DNA of 64,000 nt. It comes from Agrobacterium rosae (GTDB lineage: Bacteria; Pseudomonadota; Alphaproteobacteria; Rhizobiales; Rhizobiaceae). Positions 46,821 to 55,255 of the stretch are shown piece by piece. The stretch spans positions 89,962 to 153,961 of the forward strand of contig NZ_NXEJ01000009.1 of NCBI RefSeq assembly GCF_002915175.1, written 5' to 3'. The notes below the pieces were generated by a model that saw only the letters and a list, made by a program, of their open reading frames with translations, searched no databases and had not been told where the DNA came from. The position numbers and the translations under genes were made by a program. Positions within the stretch are counted from its first letter, which is position 1; each line of letters opens with the position of its first letter.

Positions 46821-47591
46821 ATGAGCGACAAGAGCCTTGCGATTACCAAGTTCAGCGACCTTGCCAACCCGACGCGGTTTTTGGCATTGGCCTCTCGTCT
46901 ATTGCCGTGGCTGGCAGGGCTTTCAGCGCTCTGTCTCGCTGCCGGCCTCTATATGGCCTTCACCACGGATAGCGATTATCAGCAGGGCAATACCGTGCGT
47001 ATCATGTATGTGCATGTGCCCGCCGCCTGGCTTTCGATGATGTGTTATACGGTCATGGCAGTCGCGGCGATTGGCACGCTGGTGTGGCGGCACCCGCTGG
47101 CGGATGTTGCGCATAAATCCGCGACGCCCATCGGTGCTGCCTTCACGCTGATTGCGCTTGTGACCGGTTCCCTATGGGGCAAGCCCATGTGGGGCACGTG
47201 GTGGGTGTGGGATGCGCGATTGACGTCCGTCTTCATCCTGTTTCTGATGTATCTCGGCCTCATCGCCTTCAATAAAGCCATGGACGACCCGTCCAAGGCT
47301 GCCCGCGTCAGTGCGGTGCTGATCCTCGTTGGCTTCGTCAACATCCCCATCATCAAGTTCTCGGTCGAATGGTGGAACACGCTGCATCAGCCAGCCAGCG
47401 TCCTGCGGCTGAGCGGCCCAGCCATAGCCTCTGAATTTCTGTGGCCGCTGCTGACCATGGCCATCGGCTTCACATTGCTGTTCTTTACCCTGCACATCGC
47501 CGCCATGCGCAACGAAATCTGGCGCAGACGCATAGCCGTCCAGCGCCGACTGGCTGCGCGCATGGCAAGTCGGGAGAGTGCCAAGTCATGA
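46821..47591 (+). CDS. ccmC: Haem exporter protein CcmC
   Basis: CcmC binds haem at the outer face of the inner membrane and hands it to CcmE. The 256-residue protein has six membrane segments and the tryptophan-rich haem-handling motif MWGTWWVWDARLTS in the middle, flanked by the conserved periplasmic histidines (VHVPAAWLS and the WWNTLHQPASV segment). It overlaps ccmD by ATGA at 47588. Confidence 0.94.
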   Translation: MSDKSLAITKFSDLANPTRFLALASRLLPWLAGLSALCLAAGLYMAFTTDSDYQQGNTVRIMYVHVPAAWLSMMCYTVMAVAAIGTLVWRHPLADVAHKSATPIGAAFTLIALVTGSLWGKPMWGTWWVWDARLTSVFILFLMYLGLIAFNKAMDDPSKAARVSAVLILVGFVNIPIIKFSVEWWNTLHQPASVLRLSGPAIASEFLWPLLTMAIGFTLLFFTLHIAAMRNEIWRRRIAVQRRLAARMASRESAKS

Positions 47592-47764
47592 GCCACGCAT
47601 TTTATATCGGTATGTCCTATGGTCTGACCGGCCTGATCGTTGCCATTCTGATTGGCTGGATCGCCTTGGATGGGCGTGCCCGCAAACGTGAAATGGCTGA
47701 GCTCGAGGCCTCCGGCATTCGCCGCCGTAGCCGCACTGCCTCGGTGGAGCAACCGACACCATGA
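47588..47764 (+). CDS. ccmD: Haem exporter small subunit CcmD
   Basis: This 58-residue protein has one membrane helix (YGLTGLIVAILIGWIALDG) followed by a basic cytoplasmic tail, the standard form of CcmD, which stabilises CcmE with CcmABC. The ATG overlaps the ccmC stop, and the stop overlaps the ccmG start at 47761. A longer frame beginning at 47441 is a ccmC shadow. Confidence 0.9.
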   Translation: MSHAFYIGMSYGLTGLIVAILIGWIALDGRARKREMAELEASGIRRRSRTASVEQPTP

Positions 47765-48360
47765 TGAAAGACACGGAGCGCGCTCCCGCACCCTCGCGCG
47801 GGAAGTCACGTTATATTCTGGCGCTTTTGCCGCTGCTGGCCTTTGCGGGCTTTGCCGCCATTGCCGCGAAAATGCTGTATGAGCAGGACGTCAATGGTCT
47901 CGATGTCAGTGCCATTCCATCGGCTTTGATCAATACCAAGGCACCGTCTTTGTCGTTGCCGCCGCTGGAGGGTGCCAATGTTCCAGCCCTTAATGACGCT
48001 GCCATCAGGGGCAAGCTGACCCTCGTCAATGTCTTTGCGTCCTGGTGTGTGCCGTGCCGGCAGGAGCATCCGATGTTGAAGGAACTGGCCAAGGATGAGC
48101 GGTTGAATATCGTCGGCATCAACTACAAGGACAAATCCGACAACGCCCTGCGGTTTCTGGGCGAACTCGGAAATCCCTATGCCGCGATCGGCATCGATCC
48201 GAATGGCAAGGCCGCCATCGACTGGGGTGTCTATGGCATTCCCGAGACCTATCTGGTCGGTAGGGATGGAACCATCGTCTACAAAAAGGTCGGACCTATT
48301 GACGCCGCGACCTATGAGCGGGACATGATTCCGGCCATCGAACGGGCCGCCGCCGATTGA
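47761..48360 (+). CDS. ccmG: Thiol:disulfide interchange protein CcmG/DsbE
   Basis: CcmG reduces the haem-binding cysteines of apocytochrome c in the periplasm. The 199-residue protein has an N-terminal membrane anchor (YILALLPLLAFAGFAAIAA, residues about 19-37) and a thioredoxin fold with FASWCVPCRQEHPM as the WCxxC active site. IPETYLVGRDGTIVYKKVGPI contains the cis-proline region. It ends the ccmABCD-ccmG run. An ATG one codon later (47764) is equally possible. Confidence 0.93.
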   Translation: MMKDTERAPAPSRGKSRYILALLPLLAFAGFAAIAAKMLYEQDVNGLDVSAIPSALINTKAPSLSLPPLEGANVPALNDAAIRGKLTLVNVFASWCVPCRQEHPMLKELAKDERLNIVGINYKDKSDNALRFLGELGNPYAAIGIDPNGKAAIDWGVYGIPETYLVGRDGTIVYKKVGPIDAATYERDMIPAIERAAAD

Positions 48361-48363
48361 GTT

Positions 48364-48960
48364 TCAGGGTGTTGGAAGCGCGTTCTGCCATTCCTTGATG
48401 GCGTCGATGGGTGCTACCAGCATCACGACATTCAAAGTCAGATTATCGCGGATCAGCCAGCCGGTGAAAATCTCGAAGAAAATGGCGATAACGATCGTCA
48501 GCCAGATGGGAACGCGCGCGGCGAAGAAGAAGCCGAGCATCATGAACACCGTGTCCATGGCCGAATTCAAAATGCTGTCACCGCTATAACCGAGCGCCAT
48601 TGTGGCGGTGCGATAGCGGTCGATGATGATGGGCGAGTTTTCAAGAAGTTCCCAAGCGGCCTCGATGAGGACGGCGAAGGACAGCCGGAAACCGATCGAA
48701 TGTTTGCGAAACAGCAGCCATGCCAGCCCGTAAAACAGGAAGCCGTGGATGATGTGCGATGGGGTGTACCAGTCGGCCAGATGCTGCGAATTGCCTGGCG
48801 TATTCACGCCCGGTTCGAAGAGCTTCACATAACCGCATTCACAGATGGGAACGCGGCCCATGAAATACAAAATGACGATCTGCAACAGCAGAATTCCCGC
48901 GGCCACGCCAAACCAGATATGGGAGGAGGGGCGGGAGCCGGGCATCTGCGCAGGTATCAT
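48364..48960 (-). CDS. UPF0314 / DUF2585 membrane protein
   Basis: The 198-residue inner-membrane protein has about five hydrophobic segments and the UPF0314 signature: [38 protein letters not shown] and [27 protein letters not shown]. The family is conserved in Rhizobiales and has no known function. It starts inside the yciB stop (48957-48960) and is the last gene of the dapF-mtaB-ftsY-yciB run. Its end is 3 bases from the end of convergent ccmG. Confidence 0.86.
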   Translation of the reverse strand: MIPAQMPGSRPSSHIWFGVAAGILLLQIVILYFMGRVPICECGYVKLFEPGVNTPGNSQHLADWYTPSHIIHGFLFYGLAWLLFRKHSIGFRLSFAVLIEAAWELLENSPIIIDRYRTATMALGYSGDSILNSAMDTVFMMLGFFFAARVPIWLTIVIAIFFEIFTGWLIRDNLTLNVVMLVAPIDAIKEWQNALPTP

Positions 48961-49613
48961 TTCTTGTCTTTCGTCAAAGGCTCAACCGAATGGCGCATGA
49001 TGAGCGGCATCTGCGCCATGGTGAAGAGGATGGTGATGGGCATCGTGCCCCAGACCTTGAAGGCGACCCATGTATCCGTAGAAAATCCGCGCCAGACGAC
49101 TTCGTTCAAGACGGCCAGGAACAGGAAGAAGAAGCCCCAGCGAAAGGTCAGCTTGCGCCAGCCTTCTTCATTCAGCTTGAAGGCCGAATTGAAGACATAG
49201 CCCAGCAGCGAATGGCCGAACAGCAGCCCACCGAGCAGGATGACGCCGAACAAGGCATTGACGATGGTCGGCTTCATTTTGATGAAGGTATCGTTTTGCA
49301 GGTAGAGCGTCAGCGCACCGAAGACGAGGACGACGATACCGGAGATCAGCGGCATCATCGGCAAGGTGCGGGTGAGAATCCAAGAGACCGTGAGCGCGAG
49401 AGCCGTAGCTATCATGAACAGACCGGTAGCAATGAAGATCGGGCCGCCGAATTCCGTCAGTACTGGAAATGTGTTTGCTAGCCACTCGCCACGTGAATTG
49501 GCGAAGAAGAACACGACCAGCGGTCCAAGCTCCAGCACGAATTTCAGCAGCGGGCTGATCTCGCGAACCATTTTTTCGCTCTCGCGCTGATTGCTTTCCA
49601 CGTCCATACTCAT
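48957..49613 (-). CDS. yciB: Inner-membrane septation protein YciB (IspZ family)
   Basis: The 218-residue protein has six hydrophobic segments and the IspZ/YciB signature [25 protein letters not shown] near the N-terminus. [28 protein letters not shown] and [22 protein letters not shown] follow. Relatives affect cell division and envelope shape. ATG 49613 overlaps the ftsY stop, so its synthesis is tied to ftsY. Confidence 0.92.
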   Translation of the reverse strand: MSMDVESNQRESEKMVREISPLLKFVLELGPLVVFFFANSRGEWLANTFPVLTEFGGPIFIATGLFMIATALALTVSWILTRTLPMMPLISGIVVLVFGALTLYLQNDTFIKMKPTIVNALFGVILLGGLLFGHSLLGYVFNSAFKLNEEGWRKLTFRWGFFFLFLAVLNEVVWRGFSTDTWVAFKVWGTMPITILFTMAQMPLIMRHSVEPLTKDKK

Positions 49614-51010
49614 ACTCCCGCAATCGCTTTGGCGAAATCTTCCGCCTCGAATGGCTCCAGATCGTCAACGCCTTCGCCGACGCCGATGAAATACACCGGC
49701 AATTTGTGTTTGGCAGCGATGGCAACGAGGATACCGCCGCGGGCCGTGCCATCCAATTTTGTCATAATCAGGCCGGACACGCCTGCAACATTGCGGAAAA
49801 TTTCCACCTGGTTCAGGGCATTCTGGCCCGTCGTCGCGTCTAGCGTCTGCAAGACCGTGTGCGGCGCGTCCGGATCGAGCTTGCCCAGCACGCGTACGAT
49901 CTTCTCAAGCTCGTCCATCAGTTCCGTCTTGTTCTGCAAGCGGCCAGCCGTATCGATGATCAGCACGTCACACTTCTTGGTGCGTGCCTGCTCGAACGCA
50001 TCATAGGCAAGACCTGCTGCATCGGCACCCAGCTTGGTGCCGATGAATTCCGATCCGGTGCGGTCTGCCCAAATCTTCAGCTGCTCGATAGCTGCGGCGC
50101 GGAACGTATCGCCTGCGGCCAGCATGACCTTGAGGCCGGAGCCGGAAAGTTTTGCTGCGAGCTTGCCGATGGTGGTCGTCTTGCCGGTGCCGTTGACGCC
50201 GACGACGAGGATAACATGCGGCTTGTGCGACAAATCAAGCTCCAGCGGTTTGGCCACGGGTGCCAGAACCTTGGTGATTTCACCGGCCATGATGCGGGCC
50301 ACGTCTTCGCCGCTGACATCCTTGCCATAGCGTTCCGATGACAGAGCGCCGGTAATCCGCATGGCGGTTTCCAGACCGAGATCGGACTGGATCAACAAAT
50401 CCTCAAGCTCGTCCAGCGTGTCTTCATCCAGCTTGCGCTTGGTGAACAGCGCCGAGATCTGGCTGGTCAGTTGCATCGAGGTGCGCGACAGTCCGGCGCG
50501 CAGGCGCTGGAACCAGGAGAGTTTCTGCTCCGGCTCAGCTTCGACTAGCACCACGCGCTCGCTTGGCAAGGAAAAGCCTTTTGGCAGAGCGGATGGTGTG
50601 ACCGGAGTTTCGGTCGTCTCGCTTGCAGTGACGGCTTCTGCCTCATCCAGCAAGGCGTCCATGGCCACGGTGTCGAGTGGCGCGTCGATATCCATGGGTT
50701 CCTGCGCTTCGGCTTCCACCTGCAACAGGGACAGCGGCACGATGCCCATATCGCCAACTTCTTCAGGGCCGGGGAGGAGAGGCGCGTCTTCTTCCGTTTC
50801 GTCTTCCAGCGGCGCGGTATCGCTGTCCGTATCCGGGGCAGGGCCGCCTGCCGTTTCCATTTCAAGATCGGAAACCGGATCTTCCGCTAAGGGCGTATGC
50901 TCCTCGGCCTCGATCAGAACCTCTTCAAAGGTGGCATCGCTTTCCGGCTTGTCCGTCTCGGTCTTGTCCTTGCCGAAGGAGAAGACTTTTTTGATGAAGC
51001 CGAGGGCCAT
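49610..51010 (-). CDS. ftsY: Signal recognition particle receptor FtsY
   Basis: FtsY is the membrane-associated GTPase that receives SRP-ribosome complexes. The 466-residue protein starts with an acidic A domain (residues about 15-150, rich in Glu, Asp and Pro) and ends in the NG domain, with P-loop [34 protein letters not shown] and the [10 protein letters not shown] motif. Its SRP partner ffh is about 6 kb away on the other strand. ATG 51010 is taken rather than a frame open to 51055. Confidence 0.96.
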   Translation of the reverse strand: MALGFIKKVFSFGKDKTETDKPESDATFEEVLIEAEEHTPLAEDPVSDLEMETAGGPAPDTDSDTAPLEDETEEDAPLLPGPEEVGDMGIVPLSLLQVEAEAQEPMDIDAPLDTVAMDALLDEAEAVTASETTETPVTPSALPKGFSLPSERVVLVEAEPEQKLSWFQRLRAGLSRTSMQLTSQISALFTKRKLDEDTLDELEDLLIQSDLGLETAMRITGALSSERYGKDVSGEDVARIMAGEITKVLAPVAKPLELDLSHKPHVILVVGVNGTGKTTTIGKLAAKLSGSGLKVMLAAGDTFRAAAIEQLKIWADRTGSEFIGTKLGADAAGLAYDAFEQARTKKCDVLIIDTAGRLQNKTELMDELEKIVRVLGKLDPDAPHTVLQTLDATTGQNALNQVEIFRNVAGVSGLIMTKLDGTARGGILVAIAAKHKLPVYFIGVGEGVDDLEPFEAEDFAKAIAGV

Positions 51011-51030
51011 GATCGTTCCGTATCGTTCCG

Positions 51031-52305
51031 TCAGGCTGCCTGCGCAGCCAGACATTGCATATCCAGGTGTTTCCCGTTGTGACCGGTAATCCGCACCTGC
51101 GCAAGTGTGCGGGCGGCAAGATCGGGGGCGGCAACGAGTGTGAAATTGTTGGTGTGCGCAAAGCCTCTGTTTTCAACGAGAATGGTCTGCTCGGTACCGA
51201 CCATCTGATCGAGATGCGCGTGGCGCAAAATCTCGCCGCGCTCACGAAGACGTGCCGCCCGCTGCTTGATCAGTCCACGGTCCAGTTGCGGCATGCGCGC
51301 GGCTGGCGTGCCGGGGCGCGGGCTGTAGGGGAAGACGTGCAGGCTGGAGATGCCGCATTCTTCCGCAAGGGTCGCGGCGTTTTCGAACATCTCTTCGGTC
51401 TCCGTCGGGAAACCGGCGATCATATCTGCACCGAAAGCGATTTCGGGCCTCAACGATCTGACCTGATGACAGAAGGCAATGGCATCCGCGCGCATGTGGC
51501 GGCGCTTCATGCGTTTCAGGATCATGTCATCCCCATGCTGGAGCGACAGATGCAGATGCGGCATGAAGCGCGGCTCATCCGCAATCAGGTCCATGAGGTG
51601 CTTGTCCGCTTCGATGCTGTCGATGGAGGAGAGGCGTAGCCGCAAAATCTCAGGCACTTGCTTCAGCAGCGTCTTGGCTAGATATCCAAGTGATGGCTCA
51701 CCGGGCAGGTCCGCGCCATAGCTGGTGGCATCCACGCCCGTCAGCACGATTTCGCAATAGCCGTTTTCGGTCAGCTTGCGGGCCTGTTCGACCACGGCAC
51801 CCATGGGGACCGAGCGGGAATTGCCGCGACCGTATGGGATGATGCAGAAGGTGCAGCGGTGGTCACAGCCATTCTGCACCTGAATGAAGGCGCGCACATG
51901 CCCGTCAATGTGCTTGATCATCTGCGGCGCGGTGGCCTTGATGCTCATGATATCGTTGACGCGCAATTTTTCTTCGGCAGAAACACCGAAATCCGGCAGA
52001 GCCCGATACGAGGCGCTTGTCAGCTTCTCCTCATTGCCCAGCACGGCGTCCACTTCCGGCATCTCGGCAAAGGTCTCTTTTTCCGTCTGCGCGGCACAGC
52101 CGGTGACGATGATACGGGCATGCGGGTTTTCGCGCCGCGCGCGGCGGATGGCGGCGCGTGCCTGACGCACGGCCTCACCGGTCACGGCGCAGGTGTTGAC
52201 CAGCACGGCATTGTTCAGCCCCGCCTTTTCAGCCTGCGCCCGCACCACTTCCGATTCGTAGGTGTTGAGGCGGCAGCCGAAAGTTATGACCTCGACACCA
52301 CTCAT
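51031..52305 (-). CDS. mtaB: tRNA (t6A37-C2) methylthiotransferase MtaB
   Basis: MtaB adds a methylthio group to t6A37 of tRNAs reading ANN codons. The 424-residue radical-SAM protein has an N-terminal cluster domain ([28 protein letters not shown]) and the radical-SAM cluster CDHRCTFC in [19 protein letters not shown]. The C-terminal region is TRAM-like. Lengths and [12 protein letters not shown] start fit MtaB rather than MiaB. The ATG overlaps the dapF stop; ftsY follows 20 bases later on the strand. Confidence 0.92.
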   Translation of the reverse strand: MSGVEVITFGCRLNTYESEVVRAQAEKAGLNNAVLVNTCAVTGEAVRQARAAIRRARRENPHARIIVTGCAAQTEKETFAEMPEVDAVLGNEEKLTSASYRALPDFGVSAEEKLRVNDIMSIKATAPQMIKHIDGHVRAFIQVQNGCDHRCTFCIIPYGRGNSRSVPMGAVVEQARKLTENGYCEIVLTGVDATSYGADLPGEPSLGYLAKTLLKQVPEILRLRLSSIDSIEADKHLMDLIADEPRFMPHLHLSLQHGDDMILKRMKRRHMRADAIAFCHQVRSLRPEIAFGADMIAGFPTETEEMFENAATLAEECGISSLHVFPYSPRPGTPAARMPQLDRGLIKQRAARLRERGEILRHAHLDQMVGTEQTILVENRGFAHTNNFTLVAAPDLAARTLAQVRITGHNGKHLDMQCLAAQAA

Positions 52306-53204
52306 AAGGCAGCCTTTTCCTGCGCCGCACTGCGAGCCCAGGTGCCGGTGACGGGATCGACGCTGCCAGCCCATTCCCATTCGGCGGGGCCGGTCATGAC
52401 GACATGATTATCGTCGCGCCATTCGATGGTTAGCGGAATGCGAACGGGGCTTGAGGCCACGTCGATCTCGACGGTGCGGCCGGTACGACCCGTACGGGCA
52501 GCGGAAACAGCAGCGGCGCAGGCGGCAGAACCGCAGGCCAATGTTAGCCCCGCCCCGCGCTCGAAGGTGCGGGTGCGCAAGGCGGTGTCGGAGATGACCT
52601 GCGCCAGCGTGATATTGGCCTTTTCGGGGAACATCGGGTGGTTTTCCAGCAGCGGGCCGAAGCGCTCGAGATCGAACGTCAGGGGATCGCTATTCACCCA
52701 GAAGACTGCATGTGGATTGCCCATCGACATGACGGCGGGCGAATGCAGCACGGGGTTGTCGATCGGCCCGATCTGGAGCTCGATGCGGCTGGTATCGTGG
52801 AATTCTTCGGCCAGCGGAATATCGTCCCAGCGAAAGCGTGGCATGCCCATATCGACGGAAATCATGCCGTCTTCATGTTCGCTGGCGTTCAAAATACCTG
52901 CTACAGTCTGGAAGGTGAAGGTCTTCTTGCCGGTCTCGGATGCCAGGGCCTGCACGACGCAACGGGTGCCATTGCCACAGGCTTGCGCCTTTGTGCCATC
53001 GCAATTGAGGATGTCGATATAGGCATCCGTGCCCTGTGCGCGGGGATCATGGATGGCCATGATCTGGTCGAAAGCCGTTTCCGGATCGGCATTCAGTGCG
53101 ATGGCCGCCTGTGGCGTGACCATATCCTTGCGGCCGCGCATATCGACAACAAGGATCTTGTTACCAAGCCCGTTCATCTTCGCAAATTCGACCGTATCCG
53201 ACAT
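52302..53204 (-). CDS. dapF: Diaminopimelate epimerase DapF
   Basis: DapF converts LL- to meso-diaminopimelate for lysine and peptidoglycan synthesis. The 300-residue protein shows the two cysteine blocks [10 protein letters not shown] (residues 75-83) and [12 protein letters not shown], whose cysteines act as the base/acid pair. [15 protein letters not shown] starts the family fold. It is the first gene of the dapF-mtaB-ftsY-yciB-UPF0314 run; its promoter must lie in the 130 bases before the palindromic repeat copy B. Confidence 0.95.
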   Translation of the reverse strand: MSDTVEFAKMNGLGNKILVVDMRGRKDMVTPQAAIALNADPETAFDQIMAIHDPRAQGTDAYIDILNCDGTKAQACGNGTRCVVQALASETGKKTFTFQTVAGILNASEHEDGMISVDMGMPRFRWDDIPLAEEFHDTSRIELQIGPIDNPVLHSPAVMSMGNPHAVFWVNSDPLTFDLERFGPLLENHPMFPEKANITLAQVISDTALRTRTFERGAGLTLACGSAACAAAVSAARTGRTGRTVEIDVASSPVRIPLTIEWRDDNHVVMTGPAEWEWAGSVDPVTGTWARSAAQEKAAL

Positions 53205-53334
53205 GATCCTGTACCTGTTGGGGGGTGATCGCGCAGCGTGGCCGCGCAGTTGCCTCTATATGGCGGAAATGATGGGCAATTACCAGTGTTTGGTGAGGTG
53301 TTGCGTTTGGCAATGCGTTGAGCGCCGGAGCAAG

Positions 53335-53521
53335 CTCGCCCCCCTCTGCCCTGCCGGGCATCTCCCCCACGGGTGGGGAGATCGACTCGCGGTAACCTCT
53401 CGCAAATTTCATCCGTTCCGGGAGAGGCTTAGCGATGAAGATGCGGTCGAACCGGTGAGCCAGCGCCCAGCCGATCTCCCCACCTGTGGGGGAGATGCCC
53501 GGCAGGGCAGAGGCGGGTAGC
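53335..53521. repeat. Large palindromic repeat, copy B (upstream of dapF)
   Basis: The left arm runs gctcgcccccctctgccctgc through ggtggggagatcgactcgcgg. The right arm is its inverse, ccgatctccccacctgtggg through ggcagggcagaggcgggtagc. A centre of about 70 bases differs from that of copy A. It starts 131 bases upstream of the dapF start codon. Confidence 0.88.
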
Positions 53522-53564
53522 GGCATATTCCGCCCCCTCAATGGTTAGGGCAACAACACCCTCC

Positions 53565-53689
53565 GCCCTCATGCTGAGGTGCTTTGACCGAAGGGCAAAG
53601 CCTCGAAGCATCTGCCGCGCACTCTGCCCCAAATCCGCACCCCCGTCCTTCGAGGCTACGGCTTCGCCTCCGCGCCTCAGGATGAGGGT
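53565..53689. repeat. Second repeat family, copy 1
   Basis: ccctcatgctgagg (53566-53579) and cctcaggatgaggg (53675-53688) are inverse with one mismatch. Inside, gcctcgaag and cttcgaggc pair again. This is another palindrome class common between rhizobial genes and lies directly after copy B of the first family. Confidence 0.75.
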
Positions 53690-53839
53690 TGCTACCGTTG
53701 TGCCAGCATCCGTATCCAGCCACTAAATCCAATCCTGTCAAAAAAACCGGCCACCGCTTACGCAAGCTTCGCCGTTCACGCGGCAGCATCTGCCCGTGGC
53801 ATGCTTCATTCTCAGGTCCCATAACCATTCGCGGCCATG

Positions 53840-54430
53840 GATATTCGGACGGGGCGCTGCAAGCTGCCTCGTTGGTAGTTTAGATATGGCACCTCACAGC
53901 GCCCCGTTCAGCTCTTTTGGCCAAACAGCAATCCACTTGCCACGGCTGGCAGAACCCGGACGGCGAAGGGGGAAACCTTGCCGGAGAACCGGTCGGACAT
54001 AGTCAAGGTCCGACCCTTCCCATCCGGATGGCGATGGCGTGTTGCCAAATCATCGCCCTGCCAGTTCAGCTGCACCTGCCTTCGATTTGCTCCCGCGCCG
54101 ATAATCTAGGGGCGAGAGGATCGATCCGTTTTTCGCAAGGGCCTGCCGCAACACGAATGGCTGCGGCAAGCACTCACGATCCGTCCGCGCTGTTTCGCAA
54201 CAGTGCGGGGCAGATGCAGCGTGTTCCTGTGTACCGCCTGACTTTCGCTTCTATCCTCATGGTCGCATTAGACCAGATGACGATGAGCTGTCGGTACACC
54301 CGGCGACTAGGTCGGGCATCGGGAGAATGACATCGGTCGGTCCGAAACCGGTGTCTTTCTCCTCCCGTTGCCGCCGGGGAGATTGCTGCTCAACCCCGGG
54401 ATCGAAAGGTTTGCGTCACCCTTTCAACCC
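53840..54430. other. Structured stretch with no assigned gene
   Basis: I find no convincing protein gene here on either strand, but many strong dyads: a 19-base hairpin with one mismatch at 53847-53904, ggtcggac/gtccgacc at 53991-54015, ggcgat/atcgcc at 54030-54057, gccgca/tgcggc at 54145-54166, gtgtaccg/cggtacac at 54231-54299, and a long imperfect arm pair gggagaatgacatcggt/accggtgtctttctcctccc at about 54319-54367. I looked for tmRNA, RNase P, SRP, 6S and B12 riboswitch signatures and saw none. It may be one or more unassigned structured RNAs. Confidence 0.5.
53847..53904. other. Long hairpin, 19 base pairs with one mismatch
   Basis: cggggcgctgcaagctgcc pairs with ggcacctcacagcgccccg around a 19-base loop containing tcgttggtagtttagatat; one G-G mismatch and two G-T pairs. 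No T run follows on either strand, so it is not a standard terminator. It sits just past the end of a chain of tiny minus-strand reading frames. Confidence 0.6.
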
Positions 54431-54614
54431 CAGCGCCGGTCCCGCCTCGCCGCAACGCCTTGCGGTGTATCCGAGGGCGGAACGGGGAGATTGTGCGGGT
54501 GATTTGCGCGCCGTGGAGAAAAGTGCGGGAGATTTTTTTGAGGGTTTTGCGGGTTTTTGGGTAAGCGATTGATTTTGTTGGGGAGTATTTTTAGTTGAGA
54601 GGTTTGAGGGTGGG

Positions 54615-54826
54615 GCTTACCCCCCTCTGCCCCGCCGGGCATCTCCCCCTCAGGTGGGGAGATTGGCTGGGCGCGCGCTCACGGGACATCTTGAATGTGG
54701 GGGCGGGGCGATGGCATGTTTTGGCGACATATCATTCTCTGACGCTTACGATTTTGCAGTGAGCGTGCCTTTTACCAATCTCCCCACCTGAGGGGGAGAT
54801 GTCAGGCAGGACAGAGGGGGGTGAGC
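54615..54826. repeat. Large palindromic repeat, copy C
   Basis: Left arm gcttacccccctctgcc through tcaggtggggagattggctgggcgcgc, right arm accaatctccccacctgaggg through caggcaggacagaggggggtgagc. Its centre, about 110 bases, is longer than in copies A and D. It is one of four copies in this window. Confidence 0.88.
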
Positions 54827-54852
54827 GGCGTACTCTGCGCTCCACGGCCTAC

Positions 54853-54938
54853 CGCCCTCACCCCCGTCCTTCAAGGGTCGCCTTGCTCCTGCACCTCTCC
54901 TTCGACAGGCTCAGGATGATGGAGGAGGGGTGCTACCG
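54853..54938. repeat. Second repeat family, partial copy 2
   Basis: The segment ccctcacccccgtccttcaaggg through ggctcaggatgatggagg resembles the right half of the unit at 53565-53689 (shared cccccgtccttc, ctcaggatga and tgctaccg), with many changes. It is probably a diverged or truncated copy. Confidence 0.5.
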
Positions 54939-55035
54939 CTGCATCCACCTATCCAAAAAATCCCACCACAATAAACCGCTTGCCTTTGCTCTTCAGATGG
55001 CAGCTAATTGGTGAACGAAGCAGGGAGAAAATGCT

Positions 55036-55164
55036 ATGGCCAAGGGTCAAGTTCGCAGCAATAAAGAAGTCAGAAAACCGAAAAAGGATAAGGCAGCGCC
55101 AGCCGCCGCGCCGACACTCGGATCGCAGGTGAAAGCCAGCGAAAGCACGACCAAGAAAAAGTAA
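55036..55164 (+). CDS. Short lysine/alanine-rich basic protein
   Basis: This 42-residue frame begins MAKGQVRSNKEVRKPKKDK and ends in TTKKK. ATG 55036 is preceded by gcagggagaaaatgct, a good ribosome-binding site. The product is very basic, with a run of alanine and proline in the middle, and probably unstructured; it could bind nucleic acid, but nothing proves it. I believe similar short proteins are conserved in rhizobia (from memory only). It stands alone after a gene-free stretch. Confidence 0.65.
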   Translation: MAKGQVRSNKEVRKPKKDKAAPAAAPTLGSQVKASESTTKKK

Positions 55165-55255
55165 TTTGGGTTTGCGGGGCGATGCAGACGCTTGGGAGCG
55201 TACTCTCAAGCGAGGTGCAAAGGCGCTTAAATAGTGAGCGCCTGTCCCGCGCACT

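Noticed and set aside
53430..53460. A tRNA T-arm (ggttcgacc on the minus strand) in repeat copy B
   Set aside because: Only the short loop-like string is present, with no acceptor stem, anticodon arm or D-arm around it; it lies in the variable centre of the repeat.
53917..54330. A 137-codon plus-strand protein gene
   Set aside because: Its translation is Cys/Met/Arg-rich with no domain, no ribosome-binding site, and runs across several strong dyads; it looks like open frame by chance.
53840..54430. tmRNA, RNase P RNA, SRP RNA or 6S RNA
   Set aside because: No tag-peptide coding stretch or T-arm for tmRNA, no GAGGAAAGTCC-type core for RNase P and no GGAAG/AGCAG loop for SRP RNA were found on either strand, and nothing I could recognise as 6S.
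53335..54826. A CRISPR array because of recurrent palindromes
   Set aside because: The units are few, 150-210 bases long, inverted within themselves and scattered over the window; there are no short direct repeats with regular spacers and no cas genes.
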